A DNA stretch of 64,000 bases from contig NZ_JAERWK010000016.1 in the NCBI RefSeq assembly GCF_016918035.1, positions 62,001 to 126,000 on the forward strand, in the 5' to 3' direction. Below, one piece after another: positions 16,868 through 24,657 of the stretch (its first letter is position 1; every line of letters starts with the position of its first letter). Position numbers and translations under genes: made by a program. The notes below the pieces were generated by a model. That model had not been told where the DNA came from. It saw only the letters and a list, made by a program, of their open reading frames with translations, and did no database searches. Source of the stretch: Nakamurella leprariae (GTDB taxonomy: Bacteria > Actinomycetota > Actinomycetes > Mycobacteriales > Nakamurellaceae).

Positions 16868-17853
16868 TCAGTGGGCCAGGAACGTCTTGCCCACGAAGTC
16901 GTCGGTGCGCTCGGCCAGACCCTGGAACACCGCACCGCCGTGCTCGACCGGGATCGTCCGGGACACCGCGGGCGCCCGCACCGAACCATCGGCCAGCCAG
17001 CCCAGCGCGACGGCGAAGTCGTCCGGGGTGAACGTGTTCGCCCCGACCAGGGCGATCTCCCGGCGCACCACGTCGAACCAGCTGATCGAGCCCTCGTCGG
17101 CCCCGAGCCCCACCGCCACCACCGTGCCACCGTGCCGGGTGTGCGCGACGGCCGCCCGCCGGGTGGCGGGTACCCCGACCACGTCGAAGGAGGTGTCGAA
17201 GGCGTGCACCGGCAGGTCGTCCACCGTGGTGGCGACGGCCGTGGCCCCGGCGGCCAGCGCGGCGTCCAGCCGCGGCCGGGCCAGATCGACCACGGTGATG
17301 GACGACACCCCCTCGCGCACCAACACGGTCAGCACGGCGAGGCCGATCGACCCGGCCCCGATGAGCAGACACTCCCCCAGCGCCCCGAACCGCTTGGCCT
17401 GTTCCACATCGTGCCGGGCCTGCGCCAGCGGCTCCGCGGAAGCGGCGGCTTCCCAGGACATCTGATCGGGGATCGGGTGCACGTGATCGGCCGGAACGAC
17501 GACCAGCTCGCCGAAGCCGCCGGGCCGGTGCACACCGATGATCTCGATCGCCGAGCAGGAGGACGGCCGGCCGCGCACGCTGCACAACGCCCGCAGCTGA
17601 GCACCGGATTGACGCTGACCCGGGTGCCGACCGGCAGCCGGGGATCATCGGAATGCTCGACGGTGCCGCCGAACTCATGGCCACGGACGGCTCCCGGGCG
17701 TGAGATGCCCATGAGTCCCTTGTGTGCCGTCACGTCGGATCCGCAGATGCCGACCAGGCCGACCCGGACCAGGATCTCGCTCCCGCCGGCCGAAGGTGCC
17801 GGGATCTGCTGCATCTCGTGCGAGTACGGTCCCTGCCAGACCAGCGCCTTCAT
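16868..17853 (-). pseudogene. Zinc-dependent alcohol/polyol dehydrogenase (MDR), frameshifted
   Basis: Two reading frames together encode one ~327-residue medium-chain dehydrogenase. The first frame, from ATG 17853 (CGGAGG ahead), gives MKALVWQGPYSHEMQQ, catalytic-zinc GICGSDVTAHKG, RGHEFGGTVEH and the start of the structural zinc loop CGRCAACAAG. The second frame continues with SSCSAIEIIGVHRPGGFGEL and runs through the Rossmann domain (LIGAGSIGLAVLTVL) to the stop at 16868. The frame changes in the run CGGCCGGCCGC at 17564-17573; restoring one 4-bp CCGG unit would give GRPSSC, as in intact relatives of the galactonate/idonate/threonine dehydrogenase type. It is either a true lesion or a sequencing error. 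Confidence 0.85.
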
Positions 17854-18098
17854 GCCCGCCTCCGGTGGTCGATGTCAGTGGTCGATGATGAGCCGGCACG
17901 AGGATCTGGATGTGCGCGGCAGTGCGTCCCTGCTGTCTACGCGGCCGGATGCACCGCCGCCAAGACGGGTCCGATGCCCGATCGGCCTCACCAGTGCTCC
18001 GATGCCTATCACCGGTCCCTGTCGTGGCGGGAATCCGCCCACTAGCGTCGATCCCACTGCCGTCGCCATCGAAGTCGTCACGGAATTGGAGTCTGACC
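17854..18098. promoter_or_regulatory. Divergent promoter region between the dehydrogenase and the monooxygenase
   Basis: Contains TAGCGT at 18043-18048 on the plus strand with expected start near 18055 and TTGGAG before ATG 18099. On the dehydrogenase side the 10-bp direct repeat gtggtcgatg occurs at 17865-17874 and 17878-17887, a 13-bp period that could bind a regulator. No gene seen. Confidence 0.4.
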
Positions 18099-19280
18099 AT
18101 GACCGAGCTCGCCGAACGGCCGCTCACCGTCGAGAACGCGGGGCCGACCGCCGACGAGCTGCTGGCGACGCTGTCCGGCCTCACCGACCTCGTGAGCTCC
18201 CACGGAGCGCAGAACGACCTCGAGGGCCGCATCGCCGAGCCGGTGATGGACGCCCTGTTCGCCGCGGGGGCCATCGGGGTGCTGGCCCCGCGCGCCCTGG
18301 GCGGCAGCGAGTTGCGCCCCCGTCAGCTCATGGACGTCTACCGCACGCTGTCGGAGGCCGATCCGTCCACCGGCTGGGTCACCATGGCCCTGAACCTGTC
18401 CACCGGTCTGGCCGGCGCCTTCTTCGAGCGCGACGCCGCCGAGGAACTGTTCGCCACGCCCCGCCTGGGCATCGCCGGGCAGGGCACCCGGGCCGGTCGC
18501 GCCGAACCCGTCGACGGCGGGTACCTGGTCAGCGGCGAGTGGTCGTTCGCGTCCGGCATCAAGCACGCCACCCACCTGCACACCGCGGCGGTGGACACGG
18601 CCACCGGCATCACCCGGTTCTTCATCATCCCGGTGGACCAGGTCGAGTTCACCGACAACTGGAACGTGCTGGGACTGCGCGGCACCGGCAGCATCGACTA
18701 CCGGCTGGACGGCCTGTTCGTCCGCAAGGACTTCAGCTACCCGTCGCTGAGCACCGAGCCGGTGACCGGCGGCTCCCTCTACCGCATCGGCATCGGCAAC
18801 TTCGCCAGCATCAACCACGGCGCGTGGGCGCTGGGCATCGGGCGGCGGCTGCTGGACGAGTTGGCCGCCCTGGTGCGGGCCAAGGCAAGCCGGCCCAACT
18901 CGAACGCCGACAATCCAGCCTTCCACGAGCAGTTCGCCGACGCCGAGCTCAAGCTGCGGTCCGCGCACGCGCTGCTGTACGACGTCTGGGAGGAGATCGA
19001 GGCCTCGATGGACGCCGGCGATCGCATGTCCGTCCGGCTGGAGACGCTCAACCGTGCGGCGCTGTGCAACGCGACGTGGCGGCTGGACGAGATCGCCGGG
19101 TTCGTCTTCCGCAGCGGCGGCAGCGACGCGCTGCGCGCGGGCACGCTGCAGCGGTTGTACCGGGACGTCCACGGTGGGACCCAGCACATCTCGTCGTCAC
19201 CGATCATCCTGCAGTCGGCCGGCCGGCAGCTCGCCGGATTGGCCGAGGGCCAGAAGTGGGTGCACTTCAAGCTCGTCTGA
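18099..19280 (+). CDS. Acyl-CoA-dehydrogenase-fold flavin monooxygenase (group D, HsaA/HpaB-C2-like)
   Basis: 393 residues. Helical N-terminal domain (MDALFAAGAIGVLAPRALGG), central beta domain (YLVSGEWSFASGIKHATH; NWNVLGLRGTGSIDYRLDGL) and C-terminal helical domain ending in GGTQHISSSPIILQSAGRQL. The WSFASG segment and absence of the acyl-CoA dehydrogenase catalytic Glu signature favour a reduced-flavin-dependent aromatic hydroxylase over a true dehydrogenase. Such enzymes need a separate flavin reductase, and none is visible in the window. ATG 18099 has TTGGAG upstream. It lies directly before the ring-cleavage dioxygenase, so hydroxylation of the ring to a gentisate-type substrate fits. 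Confidence 0.82.
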   Translation: MTELAERPLTVENAGPTADELLATLSGLTDLVSSHGAQNDLEGRIAEPVMDALFAAGAIGVLAPRALGGSELRPRQLMDVYRTLSEADPSTGWVTMALNLSTGLAGAFFERDAAEELFATPRLGIAGQGTRAGRAEPVDGGYLVSGEWSFASGIKHATHLHTAAVDTATGITRFFIIPVDQVEFTDNWNVLGLRGTGSIDYRLDGLFVRKDFSYPSLSTEPVTGGSLYRIGIGNFASINHGAWALGIGRRLLDELAALVRAKASRPNSNADNPAFHEQFADAELKLRSAHALLYDVWEEIEASMDAGDRMSVRLETLNRAALCNATWRLDEIAGFVFRSGGSDALRAGTLQRLYRDVHGGTQHISSSPIILQSAGRQLAGLAEGQKWVHFKLV

Positions 19281-19341
19281 CCCAGGCCGTCCCGCACACC
19301 AGCCGAAGACCACCGACCGACCCACACCCAGGGGAGCTCCG

Positions 19342-20484
19342 ATGACGCAGCACGACACGGTGTCCAGCCCGTCCGACCACCCGCACGAGAACCCGCTCGA
19401 GGACGTCCACAACGTGATGGCGCCCGAGCAGACCGAGGCGCTCGAGCAGCTGTACACCGACTTCGCCGCCCAGCACCTCAGCCCGCTGTGGACCCAGCTC
19501 GGCGAGGTGATGACGGACGTGCCCCGCTCCAAGGCGATCCCGTTCGTGTGGCGGTGGAACGACCTGCTGCCGTTGGCTGCTCGCTCGGGTGACCTGGTGC
19601 CGGTGGGTCGCGGCGGGGAGCGACGAGCCATCGCGCTGGCCAACCCGGGACTGAAGGGCCGCCCGTACGCCACGCCCACCATCTGGGCGGCAATCCAGTA
19701 CCTCGGGCCGCGGGAGACCGCGCCCGAGCACCGGCACAGCCAGAACGCGTTCCGCTTCGTCGTCGAGGGCGAAGGCGTCTGGACCGTGGTGAACGGTGAT
19801 CCGGTGGCGATGCGCCGCGGCGACTTCCTGCTCACCCCGGGCTGGAACTTCCACGGGCACCACAACGAGACCGACCACCCCATGGCCTGGATCGACGGGT
19901 TGGACGTGCCGCTGGCCGAGCACCTGGACGTCGGCTTCTTCGAGTTCGGCACCGAGCGGGTCACCGACTACTCGACGCCGGACGTCTCCCGCGCGGAGCG
20001 ACTCTGGGCCAATCCGGGGCTGCGGCCGCTGTCCGGACTGGACAGCCAGGTCAACTCCCCCATCCACGCCTACCGGTGGGAGTACACCGACCGCGCCCTC
20101 ACCGCACAGCTGGAGTTGGAGGCCGAGGGCTTCCCGGCCACCGTCGAGCAGGGCCACGCCGGCATCCGGTACAGCAACCCGACCAACGGCGGCGACGTCA
20201 TGTCCACGCTGCGGGCCGAGTTCCACCGGCTGCGGGAGGGCACGCAGACGGCCAGCCGGCGTGAGGTCGGATCGTCGGTGTGGCAGGTGTTCGACGGCCG
20301 CGGCGAGATCGTGGTGGCCGACCAGGTGTGGCAGGTCGACCGCGGGGATCTGGTCGTCGTGCCGTCGTGGGAACCGTGGGAACTGCGGGCCGAGACCCAG
20401 CTCGACCTGTTCCGGTTCAGCGACGCCCCGGTGATCGAGCGGCTGGCCTTCGACCGCACGTTCGTGGCCGGACGGGAGCGGTGA
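19342..20484 (+). CDS. Gentisate 1,2-dioxygenase-like bicupin
   Basis: 380 residues, two cupin domains. The N-terminal cupin has the Fe(II) ligands H130 and H132 in PEHRHSQNAFRFVVEGEG and H171 in GWNFHGHHNE, as in gentisate and related ring-cleaving dioxygenases. The C-terminal cupin (SSVWQVFDGRGEIVV; GDLVVVPSWEPW) lacks the metal histidines. The predicted reaction opens gentisate between C1 and C2 to maleylpyruvate. ATG 19342 follows AGGGGAG. The next gene, a maleylpyruvate isomerase, overlaps it and strongly supports this role; salicylate or 1-hydroxy-2-naphthoate as substrate cannot be excluded. Confidence 0.9.
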   Translation: MTQHDTVSSPSDHPHENPLEDVHNVMAPEQTEALEQLYTDFAAQHLSPLWTQLGEVMTDVPRSKAIPFVWRWNDLLPLAARSGDLVPVGRGGERRAIALANPGLKGRPYATPTIWAAIQYLGPRETAPEHRHSQNAFRFVVEGEGVWTVVNGDPVAMRRGDFLLTPGWNFHGHHNETDHPMAWIDGLDVPLAEHLDVGFFEFGTERVTDYSTPDVSRAERLWANPGLRPLSGLDSQVNSPIHAYRWEYTDRALTAQLELEAEGFPATVEQGHAGIRYSNPTNGGDVMSTLRAEFHRLREGTQTASRREVGSSVWQVFDGRGEIVVADQVWQVDRGDLVVVPSWEPWELRAETQLDLFRFSDAPVIERLAFDRTFVAGRER

Positions 20485-21236
20485 GCGTCCGCACCGACCG
20501 CGCGACCGATCCGGGGGTGTTGGCCGACCTGGCCGACGCCCGGCTCGGGCAGGCCTCGTTCAGCCGGGCGCTCAACGAGGTGCGCAACGACCGACTGGCC
20601 ACGCCGTCCGCGCTGCCCGGCTGGTCCCGCGCGCACGTCATCGCGCACGTCGGCTACAACGCCCGCGGGATCAACCGGCTGGTCGACTGGGCCGGGACCG
20701 GCATCGAGACGCCGATGTATCCGGACCCCGCCGCCCGGGCCGCCGAGATCGCGTTGGGGGCGACCCTGTCGGGCCGGGCACTCCGGCACCTGTCCGACCA
20801 CGCCGCCATCGCCCTGGACGTCGCGTGGCGGGACCTGCCCGCCGACCGATGGACCCATCCGGTCCGCACCGCGTTGGGCCGGATCGTGCCGGTTTCGGAG
20901 ACGGTGTGGATGCGCACCCGCGAGACGTGGCTGCACGCAGTCGATCTGGACACCGGCGCCCGTCTCGTCGACATCCCGGCCCGGGTCGCGTCCAGGCTGC
21001 TGACCGACGTGCTGACCACCTGGTCGAGCCGCGACGCCGACGGCCGCGAGGTGCGGTTCGTCCTCGAGGCCACGGACAGCGGCGAGATCTTCGCCGCGGC
21101 CGACGCGGCGGCCTCCGGACGCGCGGTCACGCTTCGCGGCCGTCGGGCGGACCTGCTCGGCTGGGCCACCGGCCGCCCGGCCGGCCCGGTGCTGCGGGAC
21201 GGCGATCCCGCCCCGGCCGCGCCCCGCTGGATCTGA
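20481..21236 (+). CDS. Maleylpyruvate isomerase, mycothiol-dependent (DinB-like)
   Basis: 251 residues. The metal site of the family is present with the right spacing: H52 in SRAHVIAHVGYNARG, then E148 and H152 in TRETWLHAVDL (His52/Glu144/His148 in the Corynebacterium glutamicum enzyme). It isomerises maleylpyruvate to fumarylpyruvate using mycothiol, a thiol found only in actinobacteria. GTG 20481 overlaps the dioxygenase stop (GTGA). With an FAH-fold acylpyruvase elsewhere in the island, a complete gentisate-to-fumarate/pyruvate sequence is present. Confidence 0.92.
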   Translation: MSVRTDRATDPGVLADLADARLGQASFSRALNEVRNDRLATPSALPGWSRAHVIAHVGYNARGINRLVDWAGTGIETPMYPDPAARAAEIALGATLSGRALRHLSDHAAIALDVAWRDLPADRWTHPVRTALGRIVPVSETVWMRTRETWLHAVDLDTGARLVDIPARVASRLLTDVLTTWSSRDADGREVRFVLEATDSGEIFAAADAAASGRAVTLRGRRADLLGWATGRPAGPVLRDGDPAPAAPRWI

Positions 21237-21244
21237 CCGGTCCT

Positions 21245-21276
21245 CGGCTCCCGTCCCGCCTCCGGGACGGGAGCCG
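21245..21276 (+). terminator. Strong hairpin after the gentisate operon
   Basis: CGGCTCCCGTCCC at 21245-21257 pairs perfectly with 21264-21276 (13-bp stem, loop gcctcc). It starts 9 bp after the isomerase stop and ends just before the TAGCGT box of larB, so it separates the two transcription units. Confidence 0.75.
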
Positions 21277-21282
21277 ATGTCG

Positions 21283-21288
21283 TAGCGT
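21283..21288 (+). promoter_or_regulatory. -10 box for larB
   Basis: TAGCGT with an expected start near 21295, then GGAGG at 21311-21315 before GTG 21326. Confidence 0.45.
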
Positions 21289-21325
21289 GGAGCCGGTCTG
21301 CCGCCCCGACGGAGGTCTGCCTGTC

Positions 21326-22075
21326 GTGCCCGATGCCCCGTCCCCGCCTCCTGCCGAACCACCCGCAGCACCGGAGCTCGTCTCCACCAGGTCGGCCGAG
21401 TCGGTCGAGCCCGGGTTCGCCGTGCTGGACGCCGACCGGCTGGCCCGCACCGGCGATCCCGAAGTCGTCTTCGGCGCGGGCAAGACGCCTGCGCAGACCG
21501 TGACCCTGCTGCGTCGGCTGCACGAACTGCACCCGCAGCGGGCCGTGCTGGCCACCCGGTGCGGCACCGACACCACCACGCTCGCGGCCCGGGAGCTGTC
21601 CGGGGCGGCGATCGACGAGGTGGGCGGCACGATCGCCGTGGGTCCACTGCCGACGCCGCGCGGCAGGGTGGCCGTCGTCGTGGCCGGCACGTCCGACCTC
21701 CCGGTGGCCCGGGAGTGCGTGACCACCGTCGAGGTGTACGGCGCCATGGCCGATCTCATCGTCGATGTCGGCGTGGCCGGACTGCACCGGCTGCTCGCCC
21801 GCCGGGAACGCATCGAGCAGGCCGACGCCGTCGTCGTCATCGCCGGGATGGACGGGGCCCTGCCGAGTGTCGTCGGCGGGCTCGTGCGGGTGCCCGTCGT
21901 CGCCGTGCCGACCAGCGTCGGCTACGGGGCCGCCTTCGGTGGGGTGGCCGCGCTGCTGACCATGCTGAACGCCTGCGCCCCCGGCGTCAGTGTGGTCAAC
22001 ATCGACAACGGGTACGGCGGCGCGGTCGTGGCCGCCCGCATCGCCCGGCAGACGGCCCCGCTGACTGCCCGCTGA
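21326..22075 (+). CDS. larB: Nickel pincer cofactor biosynthesis protein LarB
   Basis: 249 residues. LarB carboxylates and hydrolyses nicotinic acid adenine dinucleotide to pyridinium-3,5-biscarboxylic acid mononucleotide, the first step to the nickel pincer nucleotide. The N-terminal part ends in PEVVFGAGKTPAQTVTLLRR; the AIR-carboxylase-like domain follows with VVVAGTSDLPVARECVTTVE and VVIAGMDGALPSVVGGLV, and the family hallmark VNIDNGYGGAVVAARIA is at the end. GTG 21326 has GGAGG 10 nt upstream. It is convergent with larA and larE. larC, which inserts nickel, is not in the window. Confidence 0.93.
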   Translation: MPDAPSPPPAEPPAAPELVSTRSAESVEPGFAVLDADRLARTGDPEVVFGAGKTPAQTVTLLRRLHELHPQRAVLATRCGTDTTTLAARELSGAAIDEVGGTIAVGPLPTPRGRVAVVVAGTSDLPVARECVTTVEVYGAMADLIVDVGVAGLHRLLARRERIEQADAVVVIAGMDGALPSVVGGLVRVPVVAVPTSVGYGAAFGGVAALLTMLNACAPGVSVVNIDNGYGGAVVAARIARQTAPLTAR

Positions 22076-22111
22076 CGGCCCGCTGACTGTCCCGCCCGGG
22101 CGGTCCGGCGG

Positions 22112-23404
22112 TCAGCCCGTCACGTACGGAATGGTCTGCGGTCCCTCGGGCAACACGCACACCCGCGCGTCCGGCCCCGCGTCGTCCAGCGCCCGGCCCA
22201 CCCAGTCAGCGATGTCGGGCACCGGCTCGAGGTGCGCCGAGCGCAGGTCGTCGTCACCCAGGAACGCCGAGTGCACCCCGACCCGGGCGTGCACCTGCAC
22301 CTTGGCCTGCATCTGCACCTGCCACTGGTCGGGGATGGTCTCGGACCGGGCCTCGATCTCGGCCAGCAGGGCGGCCGGGGACGGCGCCGAGGACAGCACC
22401 TCGCGGTAGGAGCCGTGGTCGGGGAAGCCGTCCCGGCACTCCGCGGCGCAGACGATGGCGCCGCCCGGCCGGGTCACGGTGGCGGCCGCCGACATGCCCT
22501 TGACTGCCTGGTACAGGTTCTGGTCCAGGGGGAACCCGGAGTTGGTCGTCACCGTGACGTCGAACGGGGCCTCGACCGGGCGCATGCTCAGTTCCCGGGA
22601 GCGCTCCCGGGCCTGCTCGTGCATGGGCAGCAGGTCGCCGCCGAATGCGGCGATGACCTGCTTGCCCCGGTTCAGCAGCACGTCGAGCGAGTAGTCGACG
22701 CCGGTGGCGGCGGCGATGGCCCGCACGTCGTCGTGCACCGGGTTGCCGACGCACACGCCCCAGCGGGCGTCCGGGTGGCCGATGCGGCGGGCGTCGTGCA
22801 GGGTCAGCACCGTCTCCAGCGCGGCCAGCCCCGGGGCGACCAGCTTGGGTCCGCCCGAGAACCCCGCGAAGAAGTGCGGTTCCACGAAACCGGTGGTGAT
22901 CCGGATGTCGGCCGCAGCCCACTCGGCGTTCAGCCACACCGGGACGCCGTCGCCGTGCTCGCCCATCCAGGTCAGGGTGGACGGGTCCCGCGCGTCGTGG
23001 TTCACCACCCGCACGGCGTCCAGCACCTCGGCGGGCAGCATCGCCCGCAGTTCGGCCTCGGTGTTGCCGCGGTGCGTCCCGGTGGCCACCAGGACGACCA
23101 CGTCGTCCAGATCGACCAGCCCGTCGAACTCCTCGAGCAGCGCGGGGATCATCAGGTCGCGCGGTTGCGGCCGGGTCGCGTCGCACATGGAGATGGCCAC
23201 GGTGGGCCGACCACCGCGGGCCCGCAGCCGTTCCCGGAGCGGCGGACCGGCCACCGGCTCGCGCAGGGCCCGGCGCAGCTCCGCCATCGGGTCGGGCGCA
23301 CCCTCCACGAAGACCGGTTCCACCACCGTGGTGCGGTCGGCCGGCAGCTCGACGACGAGACCGTCGTCGCCGTAGGCGAGTTCGACGGAGCGGGTGTGTG
23401 GCAT
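22112..23404 (-). CDS. larA: LarA-family nickel-dependent 2-hydroxyacid racemase/epimerase
   Basis: 430 residues, nearly the length of Lactobacillus plantarum LarA. All key residues are present at a constant offset of +3 from that enzyme: D75 and R78 in MCDATRPQ, H111 in ATGTHRG, H177 in GFVEPHFFAGF, K187 in GGPKLV (cofactor attachment) and H203 in VLTLHDARRIGHP (nickel ligand). Q299 and K302 of LYQAVKGM also match. The substrate may be lactate or another 2-hydroxyacid; the adjacent glycerate kinase suggests glycerate. ATG 23404 has GAAGGA upstream; ATG 23434 has no ribosome site. larE lies 57 bp upstream on the same strand. Confidence 0.9.
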   Translation of the reverse strand: MPHTRSVELAYGDDGLVVELPADRTTVVEPVFVEGAPDPMAELRRALREPVAGPPLRERLRARGGRPTVAISMCDATRPQPRDLMIPALLEEFDGLVDLDDVVVLVATGTHRGNTEAELRAMLPAEVLDAVRVVNHDARDPSTLTWMGEHGDGVPVWLNAEWAAADIRITTGFVEPHFFAGFSGGPKLVAPGLAALETVLTLHDARRIGHPDARWGVCVGNPVHDDVRAIAAATGVDYSLDVLLNRGKQVIAAFGGDLLPMHEQARERSRELSMRPVEAPFDVTVTTNSGFPLDQNLYQAVKGMSAAATVTRPGGAIVCAAECRDGFPDHGSYREVLSSAPSPAALLAEIEARSETIPDQWQVQMQAKVQVHARVGVHSAFLGDDDLRSAHLEPVPDIADWVGRALDDAGPDARVCVLPEGPQTIPYVTG

Positions 23405-23461
23405 CAGGCGGTCGTCCTTCTCATCCAACGTCATCCGGGGTCCAGCCGTCAGGACGGCGCT

Positions 23462-24412
23462 TCAGTCCCGCACCAGCGGTCGGGGATCGATCTCGACGGT
23501 CGCGTACCCGGCGTCCCGGACGGCGTCCAGCACCGCGGTGTGCAGCCCGGGGTCGATCAGCGCCGCGTGTCCGGCCGGGGCCAGCTCGACCCGGGCGGTC
23601 CCGCCGAGGTGTCGCACCCGCAGCTCCCGCAGACCCAGTCGGTGCAGGGCCGCCTCAGCCCGTTCCACCTGGGCGAGCCGCCCCAGGGTGACCGGGATCC
23701 GGGTGCCCAGCCGGCTGGCCAGGCAGGGCGAGGACGGCTTGTCCCACACCGGCAGGCCGAGCGCCCGGGCCGTGCCGCGGACCTGCTGCTTGCCCATCCC
23801 GGCGTCGGCCAGCGGGGAACGGACGCCGTGCTCCGCCGCGGCTCGACGGCCGGGCCGGTCAGCGCGCACGACGTCGTCGGCGGTGTCGCCGTTGACCAGC
23901 AGGTCGATGCCCTCCCGGGCCAGCGCCTCGGACATCGCCTCCGACATCGCCTCCGACTTCGCTCCGACGAGCACCTCGGAGACCACCGTGGTGTACAGCT
24001 CGTGCTTGCAGAAGTAGCAGCGGTCGCCGTCGTTGGCCACGTACGCGGGGTCCTGCAGTTCCCGGGTGGTCACTTCGAGCAGCCGCACGCCCAGCGCGGC
24101 CGCGGTGTCGTGGGCCGAGACCCGCTCCGTGGACGCCAGACTCGCGCTGACGCCGAGCACTGCGACGACCCGGTCGGCGCCCAGCGCCCGGACGGCCAGC
24201 GCCACGGTCACCGACGAGTCCACGCCTCCGGAGAACGCCACCGCCACGGACCGGGCCGGGTGCAGCGCCGCGGCGAACCGCTGAGCGGCCGCCTCGAGCT
24301 CGGGGGACAGCGGAGCGGCCAGGTCGAGCGCGCCGTCCGGGATGCGGTCCGGGACGCGGTCCGGGGAGGTGGTGCCGGCGCCGATGCGGGGCTGCGCAGT
24401 CCAGCTGGTCAT
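23462..24412 (-). CDS. larE: ATP-dependent sulfur transferase LarE
   Basis: 316 residues. The PP-loop AFSGGVDSSVTVALAVRAL (residues ~59-77) activates the carboxylate by adenylation. C132 and C135 in RCYFCKHELY and C230 in PSSPCLASR form the C-x2-C...C pattern of LarE proteins thought to carry a Fe-S cluster, in contrast to the single sacrificial cysteine (Cys176) of the L. plantarum enzyme. NGDTADD and RSPLADAGMGK are family segments. It converts the LarB product into the bis-thiocarboxylate. Three 12-bp repeats encode EAMSEAMSEA. ATG 24412 follows GGGAGG. It is transcribed ahead of larA. Confidence 0.92.
   Translation of the reverse strand: MTSWTAQPRIGAGTTSPDRVPDRIPDGALDLAAPLSPELEAAAQRFAAALHPARSVAVAFSGGVDSSVTVALAVRALGADRVVAVLGVSASLASTERVSAHDTAAALGVRLLEVTTRELQDPAYVANDGDRCYFCKHELYTTVVSEVLVGAKSEAMSEAMSEALAREGIDLLVNGDTADDVVRADRPGRRAAAEHGVRSPLADAGMGKQQVRGTARALGLPVWDKPSSPCLASRLGTRIPVTLGRLAQVERAEAALHRLGLRELRVRHLGGTARVELAPAGHAALIDPGLHTAVLDAVRDAGYATVEIDPRPLVRD
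23924..23959 (-). repeat. Three 12-bp tandem units inside larE
   Basis: Units at 23924-23935, 23936-23947 and 23948-23959 differ by one or two bases and encode repeated SEAM, extending a surface helix between the cysteine motif and NGDTADD. Confidence 0.85.
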
Positions 24413-24657
24413 GGCGCCTCCCTGTCGGTCGCCCGCGGTGGACGCACCGTCGGGTCGCCTGCAGTCTCCCCCGAACGCCGCGCCGCTCCGACCGTCGTGG
24501 TGATGCCCATCCGGGTCCGGGTGATGCCGAACGGGCACGACCGGAGCGACGGCCGGGCGTGGTGCCGGGCGGGCGTGACGACGAGGATGGCCGGGCGCGG
24601 CGCGGCGGAGGGCCCGGTCGCGTCGACAGGACGGGCGTGGCCCGACTCGACGGTGAG
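24413..24657. other. Divergent intergenic region larE / glycerate kinase
   Basis: No convincing gene. It contains the larE ribosome site (GGGAGG in minus orientation) and must hold the promoters of both divergent units, but I cannot point to clear -10 boxes. Confidence 0.35.

Noticed and set aside
18099-19280. Annotation as a plain acyl-CoA dehydrogenase feeding the etfAB genes
   Set aside because: The central WSFASG region and genomic pairing with a ring-cleavage dioxygenase fit a flavin-dependent hydroxylase better; etfBA lies 43 kb away with its own operator.
22076-22116. Repeated gctgac/gtcagc elements between larB and larA as an attachment site
   Set aside because: Short and imperfect; no integrase nearby. 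A weak bidirectional terminator is the simpler reading, and support is too thin to list it.
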